From Oscillospiraceae bacterium (lineage in GTDB: Bacteria; Bacillota; Clostridia; Oscillospirales; Acutalibacteraceae), in NCBI GenBank assembly GCA_009785335.1, contig WQWM01000004.1, positions 49,110 through 113,109 on the forward strand: 64,000 bases of DNA. The letters run 5' to 3'. This document shows, piece by piece, positions 44,146 through 52,363 of this stretch. Under the pieces are notes generated by a model that worked only from the letters and a program-made list of their open reading frames with translations, did no database searches and had not been told where the DNA came from. The number at the start of each line of letters is the position of its first letter. Position 1 is the stretch's first letter. The translations under genes were made by a program, and so were the position numbers.

Positions 44146-45199
44146 CGGCGGCCTCCGTTTCTGCTGCTGCTTTTTTGCGACGGAAAATCTGCTGCTGCTG
44201 CCATTCATCCATCAGACGATAAAAGACAGGCAGGGCAGCGTTGGCCAGCAAAATGGCGAACACCACGTTTTCTTCAAATGTGCCCAAACGGCGCAGCAGA
44301 ATAGCCAACCCACCAGCCAAAGCGCCAAAGGCCAGGCGTGTATGCCAGCGGTCGGGCAAGGTGGAAGGTTCTTGCAGCAAAAACACTGCCGCAAACAACA
44401 GGCTGCCCGAGAAAAATTCCATGCCGATCGATGCCACACGAAGCCCCATATTCATGCCATCCACCCCGGGGTTTACACGCGGAAAGAAGAAGGCCAGGAC
44501 TGCAACAGCGACGATAAACCCCACGCTGGTCATGGCATAGCTGCGACGGCTTTTCAGCAGCAGCATCACCACGAGCAAAACGACAATCAACAGAATAACC
44601 CCCGTGCCCATAGGTCCCGATGTGTGCCCGAATAAAATACGCGGCAAGTTTTGCGGGGTGATGGCGTTTTCACCCAAATTCAGCAGCAATGCCATGGAAC
44701 GACTGCGCACAGGTGCCACAACTTCGCTTGCCGTAAAGGTAAACACGCGGTGCGGAAAACATGCCGTGAGGAATGCAAAACCGGCAGCAGCAGGTGAAAA
44801 AGGCATATGTTTGGTGCCGCCGAAGGGAATCTTAACAACTAGGATAGCAAACACCGAGCCCAGCGCGGCGTACCACACGGCGTAGTTGCCCAGCATGCTG
44901 TATTGCTCTGGCGGGGCAATGAAAGCGGGCAACATGCAGGCTATCCACAGCCCAACGACCACAGCATTCCAGTCGCCCACGGTGTTTTTGCGCAGAAAGA
45001 TGCGACCGAATAATAGCTCCGCGAGGACAGCAGCAAGGACTGAAACAACTGCCACATGCAGTGCCGACACGCCATAGTAAAAATAACCCAGCAGCAGCAA
45101 CGGCAGCGTGAGTGCAAGAGAGGTGAGATTCCAGCGGCGGGCATCACGATTGGTGGCTAGGCGCTGTTTCCACCGGGGTTGTTGGTTTGGTTTTGGCAT
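44138..45199 (-). CDS. RnfD-like membrane subunit
   Basis: 353 residues from ATG 45199 (AGGAG upstream, lying in the end of the HepT remnant). About nine helices in the RnfD/NqrB order: KIPFGGTKHMPFSPAAAGFAFLTACFP, later LLFAAVFLLQEPSTLPDRWHTRLAFGALAG. The S-G-A-T type motif used for covalent FMN in RnfD/NqrB is not evident at the expected place (TASEVVAPVRSRSMA). First gene of a D-E-A order without C, G or B. Confidence 0.8.
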   Translation of the reverse strand: MPKPNQQPRWKQRLATNRDARRWNLTSLALTLPLLLLGYFYYGVSALHVAVVSVLAAVLAELLFGRIFLRKNTVGDWNAVVVGLWIACMLPAFIAPPEQYSMLGNYAVWYAALGSVFAILVVKIPFGGTKHMPFSPAAAGFAFLTACFPHRVFTFTASEVVAPVRSRSMALLLNLGENAITPQNLPRILFGHTSGPMGTGVILLIVVLLVVMLLLKSRRSYAMTSVGFIVAVAVLAFFFPRVNPGVDGMNMGLRVASIGMEFFSGSLLFAAVFLLQEPSTLPDRWHTRLAFGALAGGLAILLRRLGTFEENVVFAILLANAALPVFYRLMDEWQQQQIFRRKKAAAETEAADA

Positions 45200-45201
45200 G
45201 G

Positions 45202-45542
45202 TTAATTCTCCTGAAGAATTTTGCTGCAAAATTTCAGCAAAGCGGGAATGTCGTTCACAGCTGTATCCCAAATAATTTTTCGACTCATGGAGGAATAGGC
45301 ATGTGCAAACATGTTGCGCATAGCTTTCATCGGTCCCAAAGCAAGGCGTTTTGTTCTTTAAACTCAGGCGAAAGCATTCCTGTTAATTCGCCAATTTGCA
45401 TGATACACATCGACACCGCATTAACAAAGTGCCGATTATTTTCAAAAGCATCAAAATCATTGCCAAACGTTAAAATCGCATCAGCAACATCTTCGCAATA
45501 CTGCTTGATGTGTGCAAGGCGTTGCAAATCACTGGGCTTCAT
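45202..45542 (-). pseudogene. HepT-like HEPN toxin with a frameshift
   Basis: The first frame (45542-45327, MKPSDLQRLAHIKQYCEDV) matches HepT/DUF86 and ends after ALLWDR. The following family sequence AMRNMFAHAYSSMSRKIIWD, with the HEPN catalytic motif RNMFAH, is in another frame and ends at 45202. One lost base near 45328 explains this. As read, the toxin would lack its active site. Confidence 0.8.
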
Positions 45543-45855
45543 ATAGAGAAATCCTTTCCTGTGTAATGCGCGCATTTAACTGAGGCGAGCGTTCTTTGGT
45601 GTAGGAGGCTTCCAGTGCATCAAGCGTCACCACATCAACACTTTTGTTGAGCTGTTCATTCAAGTCTAGGTAGAAAGCACCTAAATCCCACAACCCGCGA
45701 ATGGTGGAGCCGCGATGCTCGATAAGCACATCAATGTCACTGGCTTCAGTTGCGTCGCCGCGGGCATAAGACCCAAACAAATATACTTTGGGAATATCAT
45801 ATTTTTTGGCAATAGGCACAATTTTTCCGCGAATTTGCTCTATTGAATAAATCAT
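45529..45855 (-). CDS. Minimal nucleotidyltransferase antitoxin (MntA-like)
   Basis: 108 residues. VYLFGSYARGDATEASDIDVLIE is the GSxxxG...DxD core. MntA enzymes AMPylate and neutralise HepT. The start at 45855 has GGGAG 10 nt upstream. It overlaps the hepT start by 14 bp. Confidence 0.88.
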   Translation of the reverse strand: MIYSIEQIRGKIVPIAKKYDIPKVYLFGSYARGDATEASDIDVLIEHRGSTIRGLWDLGAFYLDLNEQLNKSVDVVTLDALEASYTKERSPQLNARITQERISLYEAQ

Positions 45856-45989
45856 ACGTGACATTCTCCCTTGTCTTTCCAACTTTGGTAACATCTTTGT
45901 ATTGCACACAGCGTGTCCATTCTATATGATAGTAATAGGCGGCGATTATGGCCGCAGCTTCATAGAAAAAAGGACGGTACTACCTGCTT

Positions 45990-46655
45990 ATGAGAATTGA
46001 AGCCTTAACGGGCAGCAAAGTTGTGGTGGAGCTTAACGCCAACGACATGCAACAGCTCAACATCACCTATGATGCCCTGGATTACGCCGACGTAGACACA
46101 CGCCGCGTCATCTGGATTATCCTTGACCATGTGCGCGAAAGCACTGGCTGCGACATTGACCCCAGCGGCCAACTGCTCATTGACGCCATGCCTCGCCCCG
46201 ACGGCGGCTGCATTTTGTTCTTCACCATCAAAAGCAGCGAAAACGCGCTTGAGCTTCTATCTTGCCCCAGCCAGCGCGTGCTGCGCAAACAACAACAGCT
46301 ATTGGTCACGTTTGAGTTTGACAGCATTGACGCGCTGCTGGACTGTGCGGCGGCTTATGCACGCATGCACGACAGCGAAAACGACCGCTTATTCAGCCAG
46401 TGCGAATTATATCAACATGGCTTGCAATATCGTCTGTTGCTTTCGCCTGCCCAACAATCCGATGCCCTGCAGCAGTTCTTTTGCGAATTTGCGCGCTGCT
46501 GCGGCGAAACTGCACTCATCGCCGCACAAACGCGTGAGCACTGGCAGCCAATTGGTCAGCAGTGCTTCGCCTACATGAGCGGCGGGGTACATCACCAGCC
46601 AGCTCAGCGAAAAAAAATGGCATTCAAACCGGGAAATGTGTATTCGAATGCATAA
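45990..46655 (+). CDS. mecA: MecA family adaptor protein
   Basis: 221 residues. An N-terminal domain (MRIEALTGSKVVVELNANDM) and a C-terminal ClpC-binding type domain, joined by a short linker, match MecA, which delivers proteins such as ComK to ClpC/ClpP. The C-terminal part is divergent. It is transcribed alone, opposite to its neighbours. Confidence 0.8.
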   Translation: MRIEALTGSKVVVELNANDMQQLNITYDALDYADVDTRRVIWIILDHVRESTGCDIDPSGQLLIDAMPRPDGGCILFFTIKSSENALELLSCPSQRVLRKQQQLLVTFEFDSIDALLDCAAAYARMHDSENDRLFSQCELYQHGLQYRLLLSPAQQSDALQQFFCEFARCCGETALIAAQTREHWQPIGQQCFAYMSGGVHHQPAQRKKMAFKPGNVYSNA

Positions 46656-46694
46656 TGCTTAATGTCGCTGCGCGAAAACCACCCCGTTTGCCAA

Positions 46695-46843
46695 ATCCTC
46701 GCTCCGCGAACCTTCCTCACCCCTCGCGGCTCGGGGAGCTCCTTCCCGAGGAAGGAGCCAAGACATGCTTTTTCAACTTCCATAAAATAGTCCCCCGCGA
46801 AGCGACTAAAGTTTTTTGCGCTACTTTTTTTCAAAAAAGTAGC
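46695..46843 (-). repeat. Family A copy 14 and family D copy 3
   Basis: Hairpin GCTACTTTTTT / AAAAAAGTAGC (46843-46820) and tail, then family D (46765-46695). Confidence 0.82.
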
Positions 46844-47501
46844 AAGAACTTCGTAGCTCACTGATCGCCTGCGCGGGGTCATCAGCGTTGAAGATAGCGC
46901 TGCCGGCGACAAAGCAGTTTGCGCCTGCGGCATAGGCCTGGGTGATTGTTTCACATGTGATTCCGCCGTCAACCTGGATAGTGACATCAAGGTTTTGACG
47001 GCGGATCTCTTTGCGCAGCTGGCTGATTTTTTCCAGCATGTCCGTCATGAAAGCCTGGCCGCCAAAGCCGGGTTCAACAGTCATGACTAGTACCATGTCT
47101 AGTTCATGCAGATAGTTAACAATGGGCCGCAGCGAGGTGGCAGGTTTGAGTGCAAGTGCCACTCGCTTGCCTGCTGAGCGCACCTGCACGATGGCGTCCA
47201 TCAGCTGGGCGCGGGTGAGGGTTTCGGCGTGCAGGGTGATTTGATCGGCACCGGCGGCGAGAAAATCTCCCAGATGCTTCAGCGGCTCGCTGATCATCAG
47301 GTGGACATCAAACAGCAGGCTGCAGTGCGGGCGCAGGGCTTTGATAATCGGCGCGCCAAAGGTGATGTTGGGCACAAAGTGGCCGTCCATCACATCCAGA
47401 TGCAACCAATCGGCACCGACAGACTGCATGCGTTGGGCTTCTTCGCCCATGCGGGCAAAATCGCTGGCAAGCATGCTGGGGGCTATCAAAATTTCGTTCA
47501 T
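46821..47501 (-). CDS. rpe: Ribulose-phosphate 3-epimerase
   Basis: 226 residues. IAPSMLASDFARMGEE, LHLDVMDGHFVPNITFG, VMTVEPGFGGQAF, VDGGI and FVAGSAIF give the complete TIM-barrel active site (pentose phosphate pathway). The last residues (SCYFFEKK) and stop come from family A copy 14. Confidence 0.95.
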   Translation of the reverse strand: MNEILIAPSMLASDFARMGEEAQRMQSVGADWLHLDVMDGHFVPNITFGAPIIKALRPHCSLLFDVHLMISEPLKHLGDFLAAGADQITLHAETLTRAQLMDAIVQVRSAGKRVALALKPATSLRPIVNYLHELDMVLVMTVEPGFGGQAFMTDMLEKISQLRKEIRRQNLDVTIQVDGGITCETITQAYAAGANCFVAGSAIFNADDPAQAISELRSSCYFFEKK

Positions 47502-47521
47502 AATGCACCTTTTCTACTAAA

Positions 47522-47689
47522 TTACATCCTCGGCAACAACACCAAAAACAACAATAACATTGCCATCACAGCGAGCACCGATAGCACGCCACCTACCGCT
47601 TTGAGTGCTTTATTTTTGCGGATAAAACCTAAACATAACAACACAAGCCCCGCAAAAAAGATAAGCGAAATTTGTAGCATAATTCCCAT
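47522..47689 (-). CDS. Small two-helix membrane protein
   Basis: 55 residues from ATG 47689 with GGAGTG upstream. Two membrane helices separated by a basic turn (IRKNKALK). It follows ahcY by 17 bp. Function unknown. Confidence 0.55.
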   Translation of the reverse strand: MGIMLQISLIFFAGLVLLCLGFIRKNKALKAVGGVLSVLAVMAMLLLFLVLLPRM

Positions 47690-47706
47690 CGCATCGCTCA
47701 CTCCAA

Positions 47707-48945
47707 TCAACCATTCAGATATCTTTCTTGCTCGTCAGTCAGTTCATCTGTTGCGCCGCCAAAAAAGGCCAACGCACGCCGCGCAACGTCAAGGTCAATT
47801 TCACGCGGGACGGGCAGCAACATATCATCAAATTTCGCATCGCGGTTGTCCGCAAGATGTTTCGCACTGAGCGCTTGGATGGCAAAGCTCATGTCCATGA
47901 TTTCAGCAGGGTGGCCATCACCGGCAGCCAAATTCACCAAGCGGCCCTCGGCCAGCAGATGCAGCCAGTTGCCGTTGGGCATTTGATAGCCCATGATATT
48001 GTGCCGCATTTCCTGCTTAGCCACAGCAAGGTTTTGCAGGGCTTTCACATTCACTTCCACGTCAAAGTGTCCGGCGTTGCAGAGAATTGCACCGTCTTTC
48101 ATGGCTGTAAAGTGTTCGGCCTTTACAACATCACAACAGCCAGTTACTGTGATGAATACATCGCCCAGCGGCGCGGCTTCTTCCATACGCATCAAGGAAA
48201 AACCATCCATGATGGCCTCAATGCCCTTGATAGGATCGATCTCTGTGACGACGACGCGTGCCCCCAAACCTTTGGCACGCAAGGCCACGCCCTTGCCACA
48301 CCAACCATAGCCTGCCACCACCACAGTCTTGCCTGCGATGATGAGATTTGTGGTTTTATCGATGGCATCAAACACGCTTTGGCCGGTGCCATAGCGGTTG
48401 TCGAACAAGTGCTTGCAGTCGGCATCGTTCACCCGTATCATGGGAAAGCGCAAGTCGCCGCGCTGTGCCATGGTCTGCAAGCGCAGGATGCCGGTGGTGG
48501 TTTCTTCGCAGCCGCCGATGACATGTTCGCACAACTGCGGGAACTCATGATGCATCATCGTGATAAGATCGCCGCCATCGTCAATGATAATCTGCGGGCC
48601 AATCTTCAACACCTCGCGAACATGCTCGTCATATTCTTCTTGTGTGGCGTTATACCACGCAAATACATGCAAGCCTTGGTCAACCAATGCTGCGGCAATG
48701 TCGTCTTGGGTGCTCAGCGGATTGGAGCCCGTGATCCACATGGTGGCACCACCTGCCGCTAGCACTTGGCACAGGTAGGCCGTTTTGGCCTCCAAATGCA
48801 CCGAAAGTGCAACATTAAGCCCCGCAAATGGCTTGGCCTGCGCAAATTCTTGTTCCAGCCCGCGCAGCAAGGGCATGTTGCGGCGCACCCAGTCGATTTT
48901 TTGGAGGCCTACGGGGGCAAGGGAAATGTCTTTAATTTGATTCAT
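47707..48945 (-). CDS. ahcY: Adenosylhomocysteinase
   Basis: 412 residues. Substrate residues lie in ITGSNPLSTQDDIAAAL and GCEETTTG; NAD binding in VVVAGYGWCGKG; a late HYRY-like region is absent in this short form. It splits S-adenosylhomocysteine into adenosine and homocysteine. The start at 48945 follows GGAG and overlaps the end of the HEPN gene. The SAH deaminase gene lies 0.8 kb upstream on the same strand. Confidence 0.94.
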   Translation of the reverse strand: MNQIKDISLAPVGLQKIDWVRRNMPLLRGLEQEFAQAKPFAGLNVALSVHLEAKTAYLCQVLAAGGATMWITGSNPLSTQDDIAAALVDQGLHVFAWYNATQEEYDEHVREVLKIGPQIIIDDGGDLITMMHHEFPQLCEHVIGGCEETTTGILRLQTMAQRGDLRFPMIRVNDADCKHLFDNRYGTGQSVFDAIDKTTNLIIAGKTVVVAGYGWCGKGVALRAKGLGARVVVTEIDPIKGIEAIMDGFSLMRMEEAAPLGDVFITVTGCCDVVKAEHFTAMKDGAILCNAGHFDVEVNVKALQNLAVAKQEMRHNIMGYQMPNGNWLHLLAEGRLVNLAAGDGHPAEIMDMSFAIQALSAKHLADNRDAKFDDMLLPVPREIDLDVARRALAFFGGATDELTDEQERYLNG

Positions 48946-49354
48946 CATTATTCTCCAATGCTTGGCGCAGTTGTGCAATGGGTGCAAAGTCTTGCACCTG
49001 GACGGCGTAAGTGAGTACTTTTTGCATCAAAGGTTCATCAATATAAATTTCTTGCGGATAACGTGGCATCACACCAAAAGGGCTAACAGCAGCGCAAATC
49101 GTGATTAGCTGCATAAAACTCGCATCGTGTTTCGCACACTGTTTACACAAATCCACAAGATCATGTGTTCGGGGCGGCAGTGTTTCTGGCAAAAAGCACA
49201 GCAAGCTACCCTTGAGATATTTCTCAACCGCTTGTTGGCAATTATAGCAAATGTCCTCAAGCGGCACTGGTTGAAAAGTTAACTTAAGATGTTGCGCTAT
49301 TGCCAAATTTCTATCTGCGAATACAAACCATTCTCGAATATATTCAATATCCAT
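48932..49354 (-). CDS. HEPN-domain protein
   Basis: 140 residues from ATG 49354. A helical HEPN fold with CYNCQQAVEKYLKG and the RTHDLVDL motif. It overlaps the nucleotidyltransferase gene by 11 bp and ahcY by 14 bp. Probably the RNase toxin or effector of a HEPN/MNT pair. Confidence 0.85.
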   Translation of the reverse strand: MDIEYIREWFVFADRNLAIAQHLKLTFQPVPLEDICYNCQQAVEKYLKGSLLCFLPETLPPRTHDLVDLCKQCAKHDASFMQLITICAAVSPFGVMPRYPQEIYIDEPLMQKVLTYAVQVQDFAPIAQLRQALENNDESN

Positions 49355-49688
49355 ACAACTGTCTCCCTTGCTGTACAATATGCCTTTGTAATGTTGGTCC
49401 GTTTTTTCTACGATGAAAAATCTCCGAGCGTCCCACCAGCATATCAATTGGTCTATCTACATTTCGATATACTCGTCCCATAATATCCGCGCTCACTTCA
49501 AGCGGATTAGTTGCAACACTGTCAGGTATCACCACAAAAATGTCCAAGTCGCTGTCTTCACGCGGAGTTCCATAAGCATAGCTGCCAAAGAGATAAATCG
49601 CTTCGGCTGGCACGGTTTCCAGTATGCAATGCTTGATGATTTCCAGCTCAGCTTGAATTTGCGGACTTAGCTCATTCACGCTTGCCAC
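49344..49688 (-). CDS. Minimal nucleotidyltransferase (MNT) partner
   Basis: 114 residues with IYLFGSYAYGTPREDSDLDIFVV, the GSxxxG...DxD core of MNT antitoxins. It is first in an operon with the HEPN gene. Confidence 0.88.
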   Translation of the reverse strand: MASVNELSPQIQAELEIIKHCILETVPAEAIYLFGSYAYGTPREDSDLDIFVVIPDSVATNPLEVSADIMGRVYRNVDRPIDMLVGRSEIFHRRKNGPTLQRHIVQQGRQLYGY

Positions 49689-49710
49689 AACCTTTCGTTA
49701 ATCAGAATAG

Positions 49711-49738
49711 CCGGGCGGGATTTTGCATCCGCCCCTAC
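49711..49738. repeat. Family B repeat, copy 5
   Basis: CCGGGCGGGATTTTGC followed by ATCCGCCCCTAC, between the deaminase stop and the MNT gene. Confidence 0.8.
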
Positions 49739-51021
49739 ATAGGATTCCATAAACGCTCCGCGATGTGTTGTGCTTCGTAGCGCACACGCTCTTCGTCGAT
49801 TTTCGTCAACTGCCCATGTTCAAGCAGGATTTCGCCGTGCACCATGGTCAGTTCTACATCGCTGCCCTGCGCACCATAACACAGCGCGGCAAGGGGGTTG
49901 CTCTGCGGTGTCCAGTGGCTTTGCGCGCAGTTGAGCATGGTTAAATCCGCAAGTTTTCCGGGTTCAATCGAACCAATTTGGCTGGCAAGGCCAAGTGCTT
50001 GCGCCCCGCCTTGCGTGGCAATCTGCAGGCCTTGCGCGGCGGGCATGAAGGCTGCATCTTCATTCACACCTTTGTGCAGCAGGCAAAGATAACCCAGCTC
50101 ACGCAACATGTTTTGGCTGTTGTTGCTGGCGGCGCCGTCGGTTCCCAAAGCAACATTAATGCCGTGCTCAAGCATTTTTTTCACTGGTGCAACACCGTTG
50201 CCCAGCTTGAGATTGCTCACAGGGTTTGTCACCACACTCATGCCGTGTTTGGCGGCAAGTTGCATGTCACTTTCGGTCATGTATACACAATGTGCGGCCA
50301 GCACGGGAAGCTCGAACAACCCAGCAGCGTGCATATACTCAAATGGCGTTTGGCCACATGTTTCGCGCAACTGAGCGATTTCGTCACGGCTTTCGCCCAA
50401 GTGTGTGTGAATAGGAACATCAAGCTCTTTGGCCACAGCAACCACTTGTGCAACATAATCAGACGAACAAGTATACGGCGCATGCGGCGACAGCGCAAAA
50501 GTGATACGCTCGTGCCCACGGTGCTGCTTAATTTCTGCGATGGCTTGGTCAATTCTCACTTGACCTTTTTCGTCGTTATCAATTAACCCGCGTGAAATCA
50601 TCGCCCGCATGCCGCTTTCATCCGCCGCACGAATCATCTCATCTGTGGGGAAGTACATGTCTGCATAGCAGGTAGTGCCCGTGCGCAGCATTTCGCAGCA
50701 CGCAAGCATGTTGCCCCAATACACATCGTCTGGTTGCAACCGTGCTTCCATGGGCAGGATGTTATCGAACAGCCAAGGCATAAAAGGCAGGTCGTCGGCA
50801 CGGTGGCGCAGTAGGGTCATGGCGGCGTGGTTGTGGGCATTCACCAGCCCGGGAATGAGCAGCTTGCCTGCGCCTTGGATAGTCTTGTCCGGCTTGAAAT
50901 CAGGCGGGCAAGTACCCACGTGGGTAATGCGCTGATCGTCCACGCAGGCATCGCAACGCTGTACCGCAAGCGAGTTTTCGTGCGGCACAACGGCATCAAT
51001 TTGATTGAATAAAATTCTCAT
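49735..51021 (-). CDS. 5'-methylthioadenosine/S-adenosylhomocysteine deaminase-like amidohydrolase
   Basis: 428 residues. VNAHNHAAMTLLRH gives the metal HxH, with HTHLGES, VLAAHCVYM and LGTDGAASNN completing the amidohydrolase site. Family members deaminate SAH, MTA or adenosine. With AhcY nearby it suggests recycling of SAM by-products. The -10 box ends only 6 bp before ATG 51021, and no Shine-Dalgarno site is seen. Confidence 0.88.
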   Translation of the reverse strand: MRILFNQIDAVVPHENSLAVQRCDACVDDQRITHVGTCPPDFKPDKTIQGAGKLLIPGLVNAHNHAAMTLLRHRADDLPFMPWLFDNILPMEARLQPDDVYWGNMLACCEMLRTGTTCYADMYFPTDEMIRAADESGMRAMISRGLIDNDEKGQVRIDQAIAEIKQHRGHERITFALSPHAPYTCSSDYVAQVVAVAKELDVPIHTHLGESRDEIAQLRETCGQTPFEYMHAAGLFELPVLAAHCVYMTESDMQLAAKHGMSVVTNPVSNLKLGNGVAPVKKMLEHGINVALGTDGAASNNSQNMLRELGYLCLLHKGVNEDAAFMPAAQGLQIATQGGAQALGLASQIGSIEPGKLADLTMLNCAQSHWTPQSNPLAALCYGAQGSDVELTMVHGEILLEHGQLTKIDEERVRYEAQHIAERLWNPM

Positions 51022-51027
51022 GCTAAC

Positions 51028-51056
51028 ATTATACCACATTATATTAAAAAACGCAA
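51028..51056 (-). promoter_or_regulatory. Promoter of the deaminase gene
   Basis: TTGCGT (51056-51051) and TATAAT (51033-51028) have 17-bp spacing. Transcription would begin at or next to the ATG, so the mRNA may be leaderless. Confidence 0.65.
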
Positions 51057-51094
51057 GAGGAAGAGCCTCAAGAGCGAAAAAATCCCGAAAATTC

Positions 51095-51123
51095 TTGACA
51101 ACACCCGCTCACACCTGTATAAT
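51095..51123 (+). promoter_or_regulatory. Promoter of the small membrane protein gene
   Basis: Perfect TTGACA-N17-TATAAT. Confidence 0.85.
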
Positions 51124-51146
51124 GACTGTGGGAGGAGGATTTTCAT

Positions 51147-51470
51147 ATGAGACAAATTAAACGCCTATTTACGCTACTGCTTGTGCTGGCTATTGCAATC
51201 GCGCTGCCCATGGTTGCACAGGCAAACGAAGAACCAAGCCCTGCCGCACCTGTGGCAGCGGAATATTGCTTGAGCGAAACGGTGCGCATTGAAGTGCGCC
51301 AACCAACTTTGTGGCAACGAATAGGAAGATTTCTTTTGAACAATTTGATTGTTCGGCCACTAGATTGGATATATCATAGAATTGGAGCTGGGGCCGTTGG
51401 GCTTGTGATTTTTGCTGCACCGCTTATTTTTTTCATTCGTTGGATTTTCAATTATCCGCCCCGCCGATAA
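51147..51470 (+). CDS. Small exported membrane protein, unknown
   Basis: 107 residues. A signal peptide (1-26, ending AQA) and a C-terminal membrane helix (about 80-101) ending in RR. GGGAGGAGG sets the start. No family recognised. Its transcription unit is complete: promoter, gene, terminator. Confidence 0.7.
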   Translation: MRQIKRLFTLLLVLAIAIALPMVAQANEEPSPAAPVAAEYCLSETVRIEVRQPTLWQRIGRFLLNNLIVRPLDWIYHRIGAGAVGLVIFAAPLIFFIRWIFNYPPRR

Positions 51471-51475
51471 ATGTC

Positions 51476-51506
51476 AACTCCCCTGCTGGTTTGCAGGGGA
51501 GTTTTT
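51476..51506. terminator. Terminator
   Basis: ACTCCCCTGC / GCAGGGGAGT with a 6-nt loop and T5; it also suits the converging flavin reductase gene. Confidence 0.88.
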
Positions 51507-51511
51507 GCTTG

Positions 51512-52006
51512 CTATGTTGTTTTGCGCAGGCACTGCACGATTTCACCGATGAACATGCGATGATAATCACCATCATAGTGTCCGGCAATGTGTGGGTCGA
51601 TGAAACCTGCGGGGTCAAGGTCTTGCGCGTGCAGCTTGCGGCAGATGTAGACTAATTCGGCTTGCGCGGGAAAAACGGCTTCACCCTCCATCTGCGCGGT
51701 TAAGCCTGCTTGTGCGATTTTATCACCGTCGCGTCCGCTAAGCTTGCCGCACAGCTTGAGTGTTTCTTTGGGCAAACCAAACGCAACGGTGAAATAATCT
51801 TGCTGTTGCATGAACTGATAGGTATACCGCTGCGGACGCACAAACACAAAGGCAGCATCGCGGCCCCAGATTTCGCCCACACCGCCCCAGCTGATGGTCA
51901 TGGTGTTCCAGTGCTCAGGTGTGCCTGCGCTGAGCAGTGCCCAATCGTCAGCGATGAGCTTAACCGGATGCTTGGTATCACGAATATTGACAGGTTGAAA
52001 TGGCAT
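51512..52006 (-). CDS. Flavin reductase-like FMN-binding protein
   Basis: 164 residues. The split-barrel flavin fold is indicated by NTMTISWGGVGEIWGRDAAFVFVRPQRYTYQFM and FTVAFGLPKETLKLCGKLSGRDGDK. It probably binds FMN and reduces a small substrate. Its neighbours give no further hint. Confidence 0.85.
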   Translation of the reverse strand: MPFQPVNIRDTKHPVKLIADDWALLSAGTPEHWNTMTISWGGVGEIWGRDAAFVFVRPQRYTYQFMQQQDYFTVAFGLPKETLKLCGKLSGRDGDKIAQAGLTAQMEGEAVFPAQAELVYICRKLHAQDLDPAGFIDPHIAGHYDGDYHRMFIGEIVQCLRKTT

Positions 52007-52083
52007 GATAGACCTCCTTTGCCAGCATACATATGCGAAGCGGGCTTCAGCTATGCCGAAACCCGCTTGCTAGGTTTATGTGT

Positions 52084-52227
52084 TTAGTAGGGCACAACGC
52101 CGCTGCTGAATAAGTTCGAGAACCAATCCATGAGCAGGGGGAGACCGGTGAATAGGTCGCGAAGACCTGCGCCTACCAGCTGCAGTGCACGTCCAAGTGC
52201 TGCGAGGGTTTCAAAAAGTGCCAACAT
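52084..52227 (-). CDS. 47-residue amphipathic peptide
   Basis: From ATG 52227 (GAGGAG upstream): MLALFETLAALGRALQLVGA, then about 27 further mostly apolar residues. No signal peptide or Cys. It has its own promoter. It may be a membrane-active or PSM-like peptide; no immunity or export gene is adjacent. Confidence 0.55.
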   Translation of the reverse strand: MLALFETLAALGRALQLVGAGLRDLFTGLPLLMDWFSNLFSSGVVPY

Positions 52228-52276
52228 AATACATATCTCCTCTTCTTTTTTGCTGGCTTCAACACCAGCTACGCAT

Positions 52277-52305
52277 AGTTTATCACATTTTGTTAGGCTT
52301 GTCAA
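52277..52305 (-). promoter_or_regulatory. Promoter of the 47-residue peptide gene
   Basis: TTGACA (52305-52300) and TAAACT (52282-52277), 17-bp spacing. Confidence 0.65.
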
Positions 52306-52363
52306 GAGGTTTTATGCAAACTTATCATCAAACACAGCGAAGCAAGCTGCTCACCACAGGGGG

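Noticed and set aside
24532..46843. Family A hairpins as ordinary rho-independent terminators
   Set aside because: The stems are A/T-rich with GC only at the base and lack a following T-run on the gene strand. Shared tails show that they are repeats. A termination role is not excluded.
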